Source: Thalassia testudinum (lineage: Eukaryota > Streptophyta > Magnoliopsida > Alismatales > Hydrocharitaceae). From it: a stretch of 64,000 nt of DNA. Each line of letters starts with the position of its first letter. The first letter of the stretch is position 1. The notes beneath the pieces were generated by a model. That model did not search any database. It was not told the DNA's origin and saw only the letters and a list, made by a program, of their open reading frames with translations. Where the stretch lies: the NCBI GenBank assembly GCA_037157565.1, contig JAZHRO010000002.1, forward strand, positions 40,816,501 through 40,880,500, given 5' to 3'. This document shows positions 46,400-59,142 of this stretch, in pieces. A program made the position numbers and the translations under genes.

Positions 46400-49185
46400 T
46401 GTTACAACCCGGTTCCCGAATCCCTACAAGACATAAGACCGGACCGACTCGACTGATCCCATGACCCAGTCGTCCAACGAGAAAGTAACCAAAAAGCAGT
46501 AAAATAAACCACATTCACCATGCAAGCAACTAACAGTAACAAAAGTACAGCAGTAAAGAAATAAACTACTACAGTACACACCACCACAACAGTAGGAAAG
46601 TAAGGGAGTACAGGAATATACAGTTTACAATAAGAGGATACAGAAGTGAAATAAACTACTCACTACAACAGGAAATGGATTACAACAGAAAGCTACCACT
46701 ACTGGGCCCAGCACCCTCTGCAGCCGTAGGCTCTGGCTGCTCAACACCTGGACCTGAAAAGGGTTATGAGTACAAAACGTCAGCGAACGTTGAGTAGAGT
46801 GGCAACCAGCTAACTAAAATAGTAAAGGTGGACAGCTAACTGTTGTTTTTCAATTTCTTTCTTTCTTTAACTAATTATTCTTTCTTTCATCACTTGGTTT
46901 ATTTATCAAGTCTCTTTCTTGATCTCGAATGTTCCTCGTGGGAACGATCTTGATTGCAGTCTTTTCCGAAGAGTAGAAGTAGTACGTGGTGCTCTCCTAG
47001 TCGGAAGAGTCCCCCGTGGTGGTCTTACACTCAGTCAACCACCCCAGGGTCACTGACAGACGTAACAATGACTACGGCACGCGTGATAAACGCACAGGTA
47101 ACTACCTCGTACTAGCACACGGTTAGTCGTTTCCGTTAGCGGGTGCGCCCAAAGCATAGCACGGAACCAGTATAGGGCATAGCCCTCTCAGTAACACGGG
47201 TGTAGCCCCTAAGAACCAAACAGGGGTCTCACCCCTTCACAGTCTGCGCACCCTCACCTGACTACCCCGGTTTGCCCAGTGGGCCTAACAAGTCGGTGTA
47301 AGGCGGCTAGCTGAACCCTAGGCCCTGTGGGGTGGCTAGCTCTCTCCCTACACTAGTAGCTCTCCCCGGTACTGTGTACGCGAGGGCCAAAAAGTCGGTA
47401 CAAAGTGGCCAATCCTAACCTGGGGTCCCAACCCTAGGGCGACTAGCTCCGCTCTGCACTAAACAGGGGGACAGTCCCTCTCCTTGGTACTCCATACTCA
47501 AGGGCCAGCTAACTTCCCCATTCACATTTCCATTTCCATTCCATTTATTTCCAGGAGCTCTACTCCTTATTCTCCGTAAGGTTCATGCTCATGTTTCTCA
47601 GGCCAAGCCATACCAGGTTTCATCATTTCTATTTCCATTTCTCAGGTTCTACACATGTAACATGTAACTTTAATGTTCACATTTCAAGTTTATTCGCAGG
47701 TAGCTCGTGTTTCCAACATTCAATCTTCCATTTCCAGTTCATATACAGGCAGCTCATATTATGACATTTAACGTAAACAACAGGAATTTACATGCAACAG
47801 TTTGCTAACACAAGTACTTTACATTTCACAGGCAACTGTTATTCATTTACAGGCAATTGTTATTATTCTATCTACTACTCCAAGACTGCAATCCATACAT
47901 TCCATATAAATATTCTAGTGTTTCTAGTCCTAGGATTCATGCCATACCCTAGGATCTCACATTCATTCCACATATGCATTCAGGTTTGTACTTAAACTAG
48001 GGGAAGCCACTCTACTAGTAAACCCAGGAGTAGTGGGAGCTTGATTGGTAGGTCGACGTGCCTCAGCAAACCCCAAATCTGCAACAGAATGAGGTCCTAT
48101 CACAAGGATCAATCACAAAAGACTACTCAGAATAGGATAAAAAGTATTCTAACATGTAGAGGGAATTATACAGGAAACAACGGTATCTTAACAGCGGAAA
48201 TCAGACCTCAAACGGACCCTAAACAGGTCAAAAATAGAAATTCTGATTCATATCAGACATCTGGAACACCTTCCAGACATCTTACAAGAGTCCAAAACCA
48301 TACCTCAACTCCTGCGTCACTCCTTAGATGTCCAGGAACTCTACTAGACCGTTTGGACCTAGTTCCAGACGTCCGACCACCTCTCCGAACGTCTAGAAAT
48401 GCTTCCCGTCGTCTGGTGCCTCGCCCAGACATCTAAACTACGTGGGAGGACGTGTCCCGCGCTTTCCCGAAGCGAATCCTGCACGCGTCGATGCAAATCT
48501 CCTCAATATGGCACAGAACAGTGCCTCGGCGGAACAGCCTGCATGGCCGTATCCGCAAAGAAGGTGTACGTCGCGAAACTTACCTCTTAGTCGTCTAGAA
48601 CCTCCTCCAGATGTCGTTCACGTTGTCTGGTCGTCGATCCAGACGTCTGATTCTGGGAAAAACCCAGAATCAGAAACTGCCTTTGCCTTCTCACGCCGTG
48701 CGCGGCCGCGCCCGCTCGCCTGCTGCTCCAGCTGCAGCAGTGTTGAGGAGGACCTCCCCGACTCACCTCTCCGCCTTGCGTACGCACCGAACGGCCGTGA
48801 GCTCTCTGGCGAGCTCCCTCACTAGCTCGTGCGCTTGCTCTCCTCTCTTCCCCTCATTTCTCCTCCTCTCCTCCCACATCGCTCACGCCCGCTGCTCGCT
48901 ACACGCCGTTTACTGCTCTCGCTGGAGGAGGAAGAAGGGTGGTTGGAGGTGGGGTGAACGAGGGAGAGGAGGGGGGTTTAAAAAGGGCGCTGGGTTAGCG
49001 TTTTGCATTGGCGAGAGGAGAGAGAGAGAAGGAGAAAACGTGGTCGCGTACTGTCTGCGCGCAACACGCACGCAGACGCGAGGACGTACATGAAAATTTT
49101 GATTTCCAGACGTCTGGGAAGGTGTCCAGACGTCTGACCCAAGTCTTAGACGTCTTAAAGGGCTCTAACAGCACGGGTCTTAACA
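46400..49185 (-). mobile_element. solo LTR, 2.8 kb, copy 1
   Basis: The segment runs TGTTACAACCCGG ... GGGTCTTAACA on the plus strand. It is flanked on both sides by gtatt (46395-46399 and 49186-49190), a perfect 5-bp target duplication. No primer site, polypurine tract or coding region is attached, so it is a solo LTR left by recombination. Its sequence matches copy 2 (51470-53662) in reverse complement, apart from a 576-bp stretch (46729-47304) bounded by ggct on both sides that copy 2 lacks. Length and ends suggest a long-LTR Ty3/gypsy element (Tekay-like), but no internal domain proves this. Orientation is taken from a TATA-like motif in copy 2. Open frames at 48041-49346 are chance frames. 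Confidence 0.88.
48255..49155. repeat. phased AGACGTCT palindrome arrays in solo LTR copy 1
   Basis: Octamers AGACGTCT or near variants start at 48255 and 48275. A second group starts at 48326, 48346, 48367, 48387, 48407 and 48427, a third at 48609, 48621 and 48641, and a fourth at 49108, 49128 and 49148. Steps are 20 bp with a 12 and a 21. Variants such as agacatct and agatgtc are those expected from C-to-T decay of the central CG. The GACGTC core is a known bZIP-binding core, so a regulatory role is possible but not shown. Confidence 0.8.
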
Positions 49186-49190
49186 GTATT

Positions 49191-51464
49191 AGGCCAAACC
49201 AAACCCACATCACACTCTCACGCCCACTCGGGCACACTCTCACGCCCACTCGGGCACACTCACACAGGCACGCACACACACATGCACGTGCATGCACACG
49301 CACAAGACCTGTAAGCTTAAGAGATGTGCCCTGCACTGATGACTAAAGTGTCGCTGTGCTAAATTCCTTTTATTCCCATGCAGCCGCTCTTCTTCTCTCG
49401 ATGTGGGACTAACATCAACCAGTTTCTTCTCAGTGCAGCGTCTTCAAGCCAGATCTTCAAATGAAGATTCTGATCAACTCACATGACCAAATCAATCGCA
49501 CAATAGCTCGATCAAAAGCTATTTAGATCCTCTCTCGATTGAGAGAGTCAATTTGATGTTCGGATCAGATTTGATCCGCAGATTCAAGGCATGAAATGGC
49601 ACCGTTGCCATGTGCCAGAAATGTGCTCAGAGAAGTGTTCTCAGGTCAATTGACCTTCAAATAGGAAATATCTCTCAATTGAGGGTCTCAAAATGCTTCA
49701 GAGTGCATTCCGCAGGGATTAGAAGAGGAAGAGAGGTCTAGGTAGGTTTCAAAAGTTCCAGATCTTCTGAGCTTTGTTTTCAAGGTTCAAAACATTGATT
49801 CGGGAATGAATCGGCCCAACAGATAGACAAAGATCCCATTTAGCAATCCAGATAAAATAAGGAAGTCAATTGAGACTGATTTAAGTAAGATTTGGATTCA
49901 AATCTCAACAAAAACACCAAGAACAACTTTGGGTTCTAGTTGGAACCCAAACTAATCAGAGTTTGAAATCACGTTTAAATCCCAGTAAAACTCATTTAAT
50001 TAAATCCCAAATGATTCAACTAACTCACAAGAATTCAAATAACCCAACAAATTTGAGATTTAGTCTCTTAATCACTAGAATCGAACGAGAGTTGACCTTT
50101 GAAGCTTAAATGTGGACTTTCTAAATTAAAGCATGCAAACTCAAATTAAAGGTCTAAATAAGTTTAATTCAATCCTAGGAATCTATTCGATACATTAAAA
50201 TTGTGTTTTGATGACTCTAGCCATGCTCCCAGGCTTCATCGCCTGAACTTGAATAGAGATGTGTTCGATAGACGATTTCAAGGATCCTTAAACCTAAGTG
50301 AAGTCTAGAGTAGGTTCTATGAGGTTCTCTCATGCTTATGGACTTATTTTTAACATTTAAGCCTCGATGATTTTGTTTCTCCAACTCTGTCGGAGTTGGA
50401 GAAGACAATGATCAACAGTGAATAATCAGCATTAAAATTCCAATCTAATTAATGGAATTAGTTCCTCTCATCAAAATAACCCTATTTGGAGCTTCACAAA
50501 AGATCTGGAAGGCTGTAGCTCAAATTAAGGTCGCCGAAGCTCCAACGAAGGCTGTGAAATGACATCAGAGATCAAATCTCCATGAAATGCATCAAGAATT
50601 ATAGCAACAGGTTCCTGAGGTTTCAAGGAACCTCAAGAACACTTCAATTAATCCAATTAATTATCAGAAGCATAGATTTCTCAAAAATACTCAAAGAATC
50701 AGACGCGAGTTCACGTGAACTCAGGGAAATAGATTTCACTCAATTGAGTGGGCGAAAAGGTTTAAGGAAGTGAGGAGATGATGTGTATGTGGTTAATTAA
50801 GTGAGATTACTCCTCTGAGTTTGCCATGGACAGCGAGCTCAGAGGTTGAGGGTGAATTGGGCGTTTAGTGTGTGATGAGTAATAGATATAATTACTAAGT
50901 GGATTAGGGTCCTAAAGTGATGAATATGTGATGGAGGACACTCATTGGGTGTGATTTAGTCTCTGAGACTCTGCCATGGACAGCGGAGGTGTCAGGTAAA
51001 GGTGATATGGATTAGGCAAGTAGATGATCGAATTAAGGGTAAAGAAAGTGGATTATGATCGTGGAAGAGTCAAGAAGGTGATCAGCTAGATGAAAACACA
51101 AATCGAAGTCCTGTAAGGTCGGATTTGGCCTCACCAGCGATGGAAGATAGAGTTGAATCCAAGCTTACACTACGCTAATTAACTACCTATCTAGTTGAAT
51201 CTAATCTAGACTAAAAACTAAGCTATCTACGAGTTACCTGGATGAAGGAGATGAGGAGAACTCCGTCAATAGTGCGTGATGGAGGAAGAACTCCGACGAA
51301 GTTGGAGCAAACTTTGGCGAGAAAGGAAGTTGGAAGGATAGAGGAGATGGTGCTCCTAAGCCCTATCATGGCTGCAGGAGAGGAAGAGGAGGTGAGAGAG
51401 GTGAACACCTCCGCCGAAGGCGCTTCGAAGGAGAGATGAGAGGTCGCTAGAGTGGGAATAATAG
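49191..51464. other. DNA between the two solo LTRs; no gene recognised
   Basis: A 22-bp tandem duplication (cacactctcacgcccactcg, twice) lies at ~49211-49260, followed by a CA-rich stretch. A related segment occurs twice at ~50800-50860 and ~50960-51000, both with tgccatggacagcg. A similar phrase occurs at 56660. Positions 51235-51450 are GC-richer, with gaggag and ctccgacgaag words like the R region of a long LTR read backwards. This is probably an older LTR element into which both solo LTRs inserted. No coding domain is seen. Confidence 0.4.
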
Positions 51465-51499
51465 CCTATTGTTAAGACCCATGCTATTAAGCCTTTTTA

Positions 51500-52395
51500 A
51501 GACGTCCGGACTTTCGGTCAGACGTCTTGTAAGAAGTCTGGCCTCATTCCCAAACGTCTGAAAATCGAAAATCTTGGGTACGAACTCGCGTCTGCGCGCG
51601 TGCTGTACGCATACAGTACCCCTCGTTTTCATCCATCTTCTCTCTCTCCTCAGCTCCCAGCGAAAACCCTAAAACCTCACCCTTATAAACCCCGCTCCTC
51701 TCCCTCACACCACCCCACTTCCATCCACCCTTCTCCTTCCTCCAGCGAGAGCAGCGAGCAGTGAGCATGAGCGGCGTGGGAGGAGAGGAGCAGCGAGGGG
51801 AAGAGAGGAGAGCGCGTGAGCTCGTGTGGGAGCTCGTCGGAGAGCTCACGGCCGGTCGGCGCATGCGCGAGGTGGAGAGGTGCGTCGGGAGGTCCTCCCC
51901 GACACTGCTGCAGCCGGAGCAGCAAGCGAGCGGGCGCGGCGCGGCCATGCGCGGCACGAGAAGGCGCAGGCAAGTTCTGATTCTGGGTTTTTCCCAGAAT
52001 CAGACGTCTGGATAGACGTCCAGACAACATAGACGACGTCTGGAGGAGGTTCCAGACAACTGAAAGGTAAACTTCGCGACATACGCTTTCTTTGCGGATA
52101 CGGCCAAGTAGGCCGTTCCACCAAGGTGCTGTCTCTTACCTTTTGATGGAAGATTCGGTTGATTCACGCAGGTGTTGCTTCGAGAAGGCGCGGGACATGC
52201 CCTCTCACGCACTTCAGACGTCTGGACGGGGCACCAGACGACTGGAAGCGTTTCCAGACGTCCGGATAGGTGGTCGGACGTCTGGAACTGGGTCCAGACG
52301 GTCCAGTGGAGTTTCTGGACGTCTGAAGAGTGGCGCAGGAATCGAGGTATGGCTCTGGACTCTTTTAAGACGTCTGGAAGGTGTTCCAGACGTCT
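51500..52395. repeat. phased AGACGTCT palindrome arrays in solo LTR copy 2
   Basis: Octamer starts are at 51500, 51520, 51532 and 51552 (steps 20, 12, 20). The next group is at 52002, 52014, 52034 and 52054 (12, 20, 20). A third is at 52216, 52236, 52256, 52276, 52296 and 52317 (20, 20, 20, 20, 21), and a fourth at 52368 and 52388 (20). The third group mirrors the 48326-48427 group of copy 1. The common extended form is ccAGACGTCTgg. Confidence 0.82.
51684..51690 (+). promoter_or_regulatory. TATA-like motif of solo LTR copy 2
   Basis: tataaac in a GC-richer context (ccttataaaccccgctcc), followed by a pyrimidine-rich stretch that could be the start of R. It is a weak call and is used only to orient the LTR. 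Confidence 0.4.
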
Positions 52396-53667
52396 GATTT
52401 GAGTCAGAATTACTGTGTTTGACCCATTTAGGATCTGTTTGAGGTCCGTTTTCCGCAATTAAGATGCTGTTGTTTCCCGTATGTTTTTCCCTACTGGTTG
52501 GAATACTTTATATACTGTTCCGAGTAGTCTCTTGTCTTTAGTCCTTGTAATAGGACCTCATTTTGTTGCGGGTTTGCTGAAGCACGTAGGTTTGCCAATT
52601 AAGCCCCCATTACTCCTGGGTTTACTGGTAGAGTGGCTACAAACCTGAATGCATATGTGGAATGAATGTTAGATCCTAAGGTATGGCATGAATCTTAGGA
52701 CTAGAAACACTGGAATATTTGTATGGAATGTATGGATTCCAGTCTTGGATGAGTAGTTATAATAATAATAATTGCCTGTAAATGAATAACAGCTGCCTGT
52801 AAAATGTAAAGTACTTGTGTTAGCAAACTGTTGCATGTAAATTCCTATTGTTACGTTAAATGTCATAATATGAGTTGCATGTATATGAACTGGAAATGGA
52901 AAATTGAATGTTGGAAGCACGAGCTACCTGCGAATAAACCTGGAATGTGAACAATAAAGTTACATGTTACATGTGTAGAACCTGAGAAATGGAAATAGAA
53001 ATGATGAAACCTGCTATGGCTTGGCCTGAGAAACATGAGCATGAACTCTACGGGGAATTAGGAGATGAGCTCCTGGAAATACATGGAATAGATCTGGAAA
53101 ATGCTTTGGGAAGTGTGCTTGCCCTTGAGTACGTGGTGCCAAGGGAAGCGCATGTTACGTTACCTCTTGGTGTAGAGGGGTGCTTGCCGCCTTTCGGGTT
53201 GAGACCCGGGGTGGGTTTGGCCACTTTGTAATGACTCGGTGGCCCTCGTGTACACTGTATCGGGGAGAGCTACTAGTGTAGGGAGAGGGTTAGCCACCCC
53301 ACGGGGCCCGAGGTTCAGCTAGCCTATGACTGCAGAGGATACTGGGCCCAGTAGAGCCCAGTAGACATAGTCTCTTGTACCCTTTTGTAGTAGTGGGTAG
53401 CTTCTGTTATCTTTATATTCTGTACTCTTTCGTTCTGTACCTTATATTCCTGTACCTGTTGAATTTTCTACTGTTGTGGTGGTGTGTACTGTAGTAGTTT
53501 ATTTCTTTATTGCTATACTTTGTTACTATTAGTTGCTTGCATGGTGAATGTGATTTATTTTACTGCTTTTTGGTTACTTCCTCGTTGGACGACTAGGTTT
53601 TGAGATCAGTCGAGTCGGTCCGGTCTCGTGTCATGTAGGGATTCGGGAACCGAGTCATAACACCTAT

Positions 53668-56600
53668 CATTAACCGCAGTGGGGGAAGGTGGTAGGGGGT
53701 CGACAGCGGAAATCAGAGGTGGTCCTAAGTATGTATAGGCATCGGCGATGGTCAGGAGATCTGTACCTGGACGGGAAGGCGTCTAGGTTCAATATATCCT
53801 CTAGCATCGTCTTTGACGCTGGTGAGGTTAATCGCCTAGGGAAAGTAGGATTCACGGCACATCTAGTCCGTCGGATGAAGAGAAGACGGTGAGCGGAGTG
53901 TTGGCAACAATGGCGAAGGTTTTCCGACGTAAGATAGGTGGTGATCAGAGGGTGTGAAGACCGGCTATCCTTAGCCGTCCATGGCTAAAGAAGAAGAAGA
54001 AGACGAGAAGATGTACACAAGGGTATAAATGTTACTACTGAAGGACCTAACTAAATAAAAAGGACTCAAATGTAAAGGAAAGATAGGGACTAAAACGTAA
54101 ACATTGAGTTTTCAGGCTTATTTAATTTATTTATTTTTCAACTTTTTATATATTATTATAAATTAGGCAAATATTATATTTATGCCTTGAAATTACATTT
54201 TTACCCTTTTTAGCTATATTTATTTAAATGATTAGTTTAAATAAGTTAATTACATACTTAGGTCATAATATTAATTAAGTTAAATAAAATACTTTTTATA
54301 TAGCTAAATGATTATTAATTGAGTCCAAATTATTATTAAGATTAATTAATATTTAATTATATTTTTTATCTTATTTTGCAAGTCCTTAGTGTTTTTACTT
54401 GTATAGTATAATTAATCCTATAATTAATGTATTTTTAGTTAATTAGCTAGGAAAATTAGTTAATTAGTGATAATTAAGAGCTATGATGAGTTTCTCATTA
54501 GGCTCCCAGCCCCAAATCAATGCTTAATCAATATACTTAATTCATGCTCAAAGAGACGAAAAGGGTAATGGGTATATGGTATTGGTGCGCCTGACACGTA
54601 ACAACTGAGGGGGCAATGAGTGGAATTCAATTTATATGGGCTCTTAGGCTTACTGTCACATGACGTGGCACTAAAATAAGGTGCCAATTTGGCGCATGCA
54701 AGTGTCCTGTGAGGCTAAGTTGAGGCCTCAAATTGAGTGCCTTAATTAAACCTAATTTCAATTAAATTATATATTTGGAAAGCCATTATATAGGGCTATA
54801 AAAAAAATTTATTTAATTATATATAAAAATTAGTTAAAGTTAGTGATTTGTACATGTTAATTTACAACTTAAATCCTTAATTAATGTACAAATTAATAAA
54901 TTAATGATGCAATTAACTTTATAAATAGTTAATTTATATAATAAGGTATTTATTAAACATTTTTAATTTATTTTAGAGCATTTATTTTAATTTATATACA
55001 TTTATGTACACATTTTACATATATAAATACTAATATACAATATACATACTACTATACAGTATAAATACATAATAAATAGGTTGTAAATACTTGAAACTAA
55101 TATATACAAATATACAACATAACTTACTTCAATAATAACTTAAATTACTAATCTATTTTATTTGAACTTAATAATTTAGATATTTAACTTAATAATTTAA
55201 TTACCTAGAATAACAACATAAATAAATATACATGTATCATATAGTATATAATAATTACTTAAATACGTATGTACAGTAATAGATGCTATTATACAAGTTT
55301 ACATATTTATTTATAATTATCTTAATTTATTTACATATAATCTATTATAAGTTAATATATAATTATATAATAAAGTTATATATACAGTAACTCAACCAAA
55401 TACTTGTTTAAATATATATAATACAATTACAAGTTATTTATGTACATTATTTACATATATTACAATATTTACATTTAACTTAGTATTTAGTTATATTTAC
55501 AAGTGTAAATAGTATATATATGGTATTTTTTTGTATTTTTGGGTATTTTCAGATTTTTATGGTATTTATATATATAATTAAGGTAGGAGAAGAGAGAGAG
55601 AAGGTGAGATGAGAGAGAAAAGTTTCTTTTTTTATGTTTCAACTTGGTTCTTTCATTCAGTTTTAAAGTAGACCAAATTGTCGGCAGGTATATTCTACCA
55701 ATCCGAGGGTTCAAAATTCTTTAAAACTTTGCATTCACTTAAATAAATACCTAATATTATTCAAGATAGGTTTATTTTATTTTTTTATAATTTTTTAATG
55801 ATTTTTATGTTATTTCAAATCTCATACAAAGGAGACCTAAGGCCTTTATGAGTGTTTCAAAAGATGAACAAAAGGTTTAAATACTCACACACATTCAGCA
55901 CAACACATGGAAGATTTATAAACATTTAAACATGATTTTTACATTGAATTTCACTCAGATTTCATATTCGACAGATAGGTCCATTTTATGTTGCTGACAA
56001 CTAATTTAAAGCATGAAATACAAGTCATTTTCATCAATTTTAAGGTCTGAAAGTATGATGTACGTGATCAAGAACATTCAAACAATAATATGCACATGAG
56101 TAGGAAATAAAATATAGTTTTTAGCGTCAATGTTTTTATTTAAATCAGACTTGGACAGATTGAATAGTGTTAACGCAACTGACAGTGATTACACAAAGAT
56201 TACAAGCCACTAATAGATCAAATAAGAATTTCAAGAATACATGAATGCTTACAATGAAACTACAACAATACAATACATTGTCAACCTAAATAATCCTCAA
56301 AACAATCCTGGATCAAGCCCATTCTCAGACTGCTACTACTCAATTTCAACAGCCATTTCAACTACCATTGCTACTGTATATGCAGCCCAACTAGATGAAA
56401 GCTCTGATCAGACCTTTAGTGTTTGATCTAAGCTAATTCAAGACCATCCCTAGATCAAAACATCTCAAACTTAGATTGATACTTCCTGAAATTCCACCCA
56501 GACTAGTGCAGTTGTTGCCACAAATCCCATCAAATCAAAACTAACTAAATCAAATCCACATCTCTTCTGTCACAAATGCTCCTTGAAAGATCTGGAGCTC

Positions 56601-56887
56601 ACTAAAACCACATCACTAATTTCAAACCCTAAAATCCTAGTTAATTCCTTCCTCTTTGCCATGGACAGCATAAGAGGAATGGATTAACTAGTCATTAATT
56701 CCAATTGTAAATCATTTTCATAATCTTCATTAATATCTTTTAAAGCTCATTTTGTGCTTAAATAACTGATTGAAATCAGTTTGAGGTGTCAAACCAATGT
56801 TGCCTTGTTTTGAGCTTTTAATATGAGATCGCCACTGCCGTTTGATCACTTAAGGCACCTGCTTGCTATTAATTAGTGTGCAAGAGC
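53668..56887. other. AT-rich DNA, no gene recognised
   Basis: Positions 53668-54000 are GC-richer and resemble LTR R-region sequence, probably continuing the element interrupted at 51464. 54050-55800 is very AT-rich with many taatta and atata words. 56640-56690 repeats the tgccatggacagc phrase found at 50825 and 50980. No protein domain or RNA gene is seen. Confidence 0.4.
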
Positions 56888-59142
56888 TTTTTTTTTTTGA
56901 AGGAAAAAGGAATGCTACCGGTTACAGTAGCAATCCAAATTTATTGATAACAAAAACTGAGGTTACAAAGTTCCACGCCACCACCGGATGCTCGACGCTA
57001 CATCTCCACAAATGTTATCTATCCACACTTTTCCCCTATTAAAAATTGCAACATTTCTAGCTCTCCATAAGGCCCACAAGACAGCAGCTATGACTTCTCA
57101 TGGCTCATTTTTCTTCGTGAAGTGTGTCCATAATGAGTCAAAGTCCGGAAGTGGGGAAGAGCAGAACTTACGCCATACTTCACTTGCCACTAAGCATTTG
57201 CTGAATAGATGCATGGTGTCATCCTCTTCAAAACCACATAGTGGACACATCACCCTGTCCGCTCCAAACATTCTCCTCCTGAAGGCACCTGTAATCAACC
57301 CTCCATCCTGGCCAGCCACAAGAAGATCTGGACTTTCAAGGGAACCTTTAGCTTCCAAAACAGGGCACATACAATTACCATAGCATCCCCTCCTGGCGCC
57401 GACGTGAGGATCTCATAGGCACTACTGAGGGCATACACACCCTTCTTCTAAGCAAAAATATCCAGACCATCCCTTGGCTTGAAGGCAACCAACACCAAAT
57501 GCATGGAATCAGCTTTCCCCCAGCTCTGGTAGTACAACATCCCACTATGGTGGGTATCCCCCACACTCCATCCTGTTGTTGCCACATATCAGCCACAAAA
57601 GCTTGTGTGTTCCCAGGTCCACCATACATGCATGGATAGATGTCTGCTAAACGGCCCAACTGGCTTCAGTTATCCTCCTAAAAGTGCAGTTTCTCTCCAT
57701 TGCCCAGAATAGGTCTAAAGAGGCCCCAATGCTCCCTTACAACTTTGGACACCGAATCCCGAAAGGGAGATGCAGGCTATTGCCTAACCACATCTGCAAT
57801 CATTCCAACGCTACCACCATAGGAGTTTCGAACAACACTTTGCAATAGCCCCTCATCTCCACGGAGAACAATCACCCCCTATTTTAACAGGAGAGAATTC
57901 CCAAACTCACGTAGGGATTTAACGCCCAAACCCCCCTTCTTCGACGTGCACACCATCTTCCACTTTACAGGCTGTATAAACCAACCATTGTGTGCTGGTC
58001 CCTTCTAGAAAAATCTTTTACGAATAATATCCAACCTCTTTATCATTGACCCCAGCGGCCTAAACATAGATAGAAAAAAAATAGGGATTGCCGAAAGGAT
58101 TGAGTTCAACAAAATTAAACGTCCCCCCTTCAATAAGAACTGGCTACACCACCCTTCCATCTTTAATGATACATTCTCAAACAATTGACTCCAATCCTTT
58201 TTCATCTTATTTGTTTGCAATGACACACAAGGGGTACCTGATGGGGAGGGTGGCTATGGGCGTCTGTAATATTTGGGACATCTCCTCCTTCTGTCTACAC
58301 ACTCCACTAAAACAGGCAAGAGAGGATCTGGCACCATTAATGCTCAAACCTGAAATGACACAAAATATATCAACAACGTGCTTGAGCACCCCTGCCTCAT
58401 ATGACCCCCCTTCTATAAAGAAAACGGTGTCATCTGCAAACTGTAAGATGGGCATCAAGGCCCTCTGGGAAGATAGAGTGTAGCCATGCAGGTATCCGCC
58501 CGAACACACTCTGAATGCCAACCATGCCAAAGTGTCCACTGCCAAGATAAAAATAAGAGATGCCACCAAACACCCCCTTTCTGACACCCTTCTATGGCTG
58601 AATCCACGTCCCCGTGGGACGCCCATTAATCCATGGGGAGAAAGAAGAGGTGGTAGCCGATCTCTTGATCCACTGGGCCCACTCCTCTGGGAAGCCTCTG
58701 TGTCTAAAGATCTCCCACAGATATTGCCACGAAATCGAATCATAGGCTTTAGAAAGATCAACTTTCCTTATGAAAGCACTTTTTTTCCTTCTGACCCACC
58801 CAGACACCATTTATTGAGCCAAAATAAAGGATTCTTGTAGAGATCTTCCTTTAAGAAACACAGAATGCATCGGGTTGATAATATTCTTCACCACCTCTCT
58901 ATCCTGTTTTCAAGGATTTTGCCAATGATCAAATAGATCGAGTTGGACAAAGCTATGGCCTGAAATCTATTAATGACATCGCTCCCGACTTCTTAGGTAG
59001 AAGAAAAAGAAGGGACTTATTCTTTCAACCCCAAAGTTTCTCCTCTGGAACTCATCAATCACAGCAAGCACATTCGACTTAACTACCAACTAGAAGGAGT
59101 AAAAGAAAATAGGAAAGCCATCTGGTCCAGGGGACCCCTCCT
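56888..59142 (-). mobile_element. LINE (L1-type), 3' part, split by a solo LTR
   Basis: A minus-strand LINE whose A-tail is the T-run at 56888-56898. Its protein reading starts at the break (GSPGPDGFPIFFYSF, ~59140-59095), which is the beginning of reverse transcriptase. The preceding part of the same protein lies at 63579-64000, on the far side of the inserted LTR. It has several frame breaks. The 3' UTR ends tcaataaatttgg before the tail. Confidence 0.82.
57098..59142 (-). pseudogene. LINE ORF2 remnant: reverse transcriptase to zinc-binding region
   Basis: Frames in order are as follows. At ~59140 reads GPDGFPIFFYSF. At 58810-58592 reads KVDLSKAYDSISWQYLW. At 58761-58207 come a degenerate GRGFSHRRVSERGCLVASLI block, the FADD catalytic site (ILQFADDTVFF) and LSINGARSS. 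At 58226-58005 reads LFENVSLKMEGWCSQFLLKGGRLILLNS. At 57370-57098 reads CPLCGFEEDDTMHLFSKC, the zinc-binding knuckle. The catalytic block is present but stops and shifts separate the pieces, so it is inactive. Confidence 0.82.

Larger units (their letters stand above)
51470..53662 (+). mobile_element. solo LTR, 2.2 kb, copy 2 (inverted relative to copy 1)
   Basis: Runs TGTTAAGACCC ... GTCATAACA and is flanked by cctat on both sides (51465-51469 and 53663-53667), a perfect 5-bp target duplication. It is the reverse complement of copy 1 minus 576 bp. A TATA-like ccttataaacc at 51682, ~215 bp from the TGTTAAG end, suggests this is the forward orientation. There are no internal sequences, so it is a solo LTR. 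Because its target duplication differs from copy 1, it inserted independently. Confidence 0.88.

Noticed and set aside
48041..49346. Several 110-160-codon frames as genes
   Set aside because: They overlap on both strands inside a solo LTR, are rich in Arg/Ser/Pro from GC-rich repeats, and have no recognisable domain.
51544..52458. Frames of 90-150 codons on both strands
   Set aside because: They are reverse-complement counterparts of the frames in solo LTR copy 1 and are driven by the AGACGTCT arrays.
46400..53662. One foldback or Mutator-like element with 2.2-kb terminal inverted repeats
   Set aside because: Each arm has TG...CA ends and its own, different, perfect 5-bp duplication (gtatt; cctat). 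That fits two solo LTRs, not one DNA transposon.
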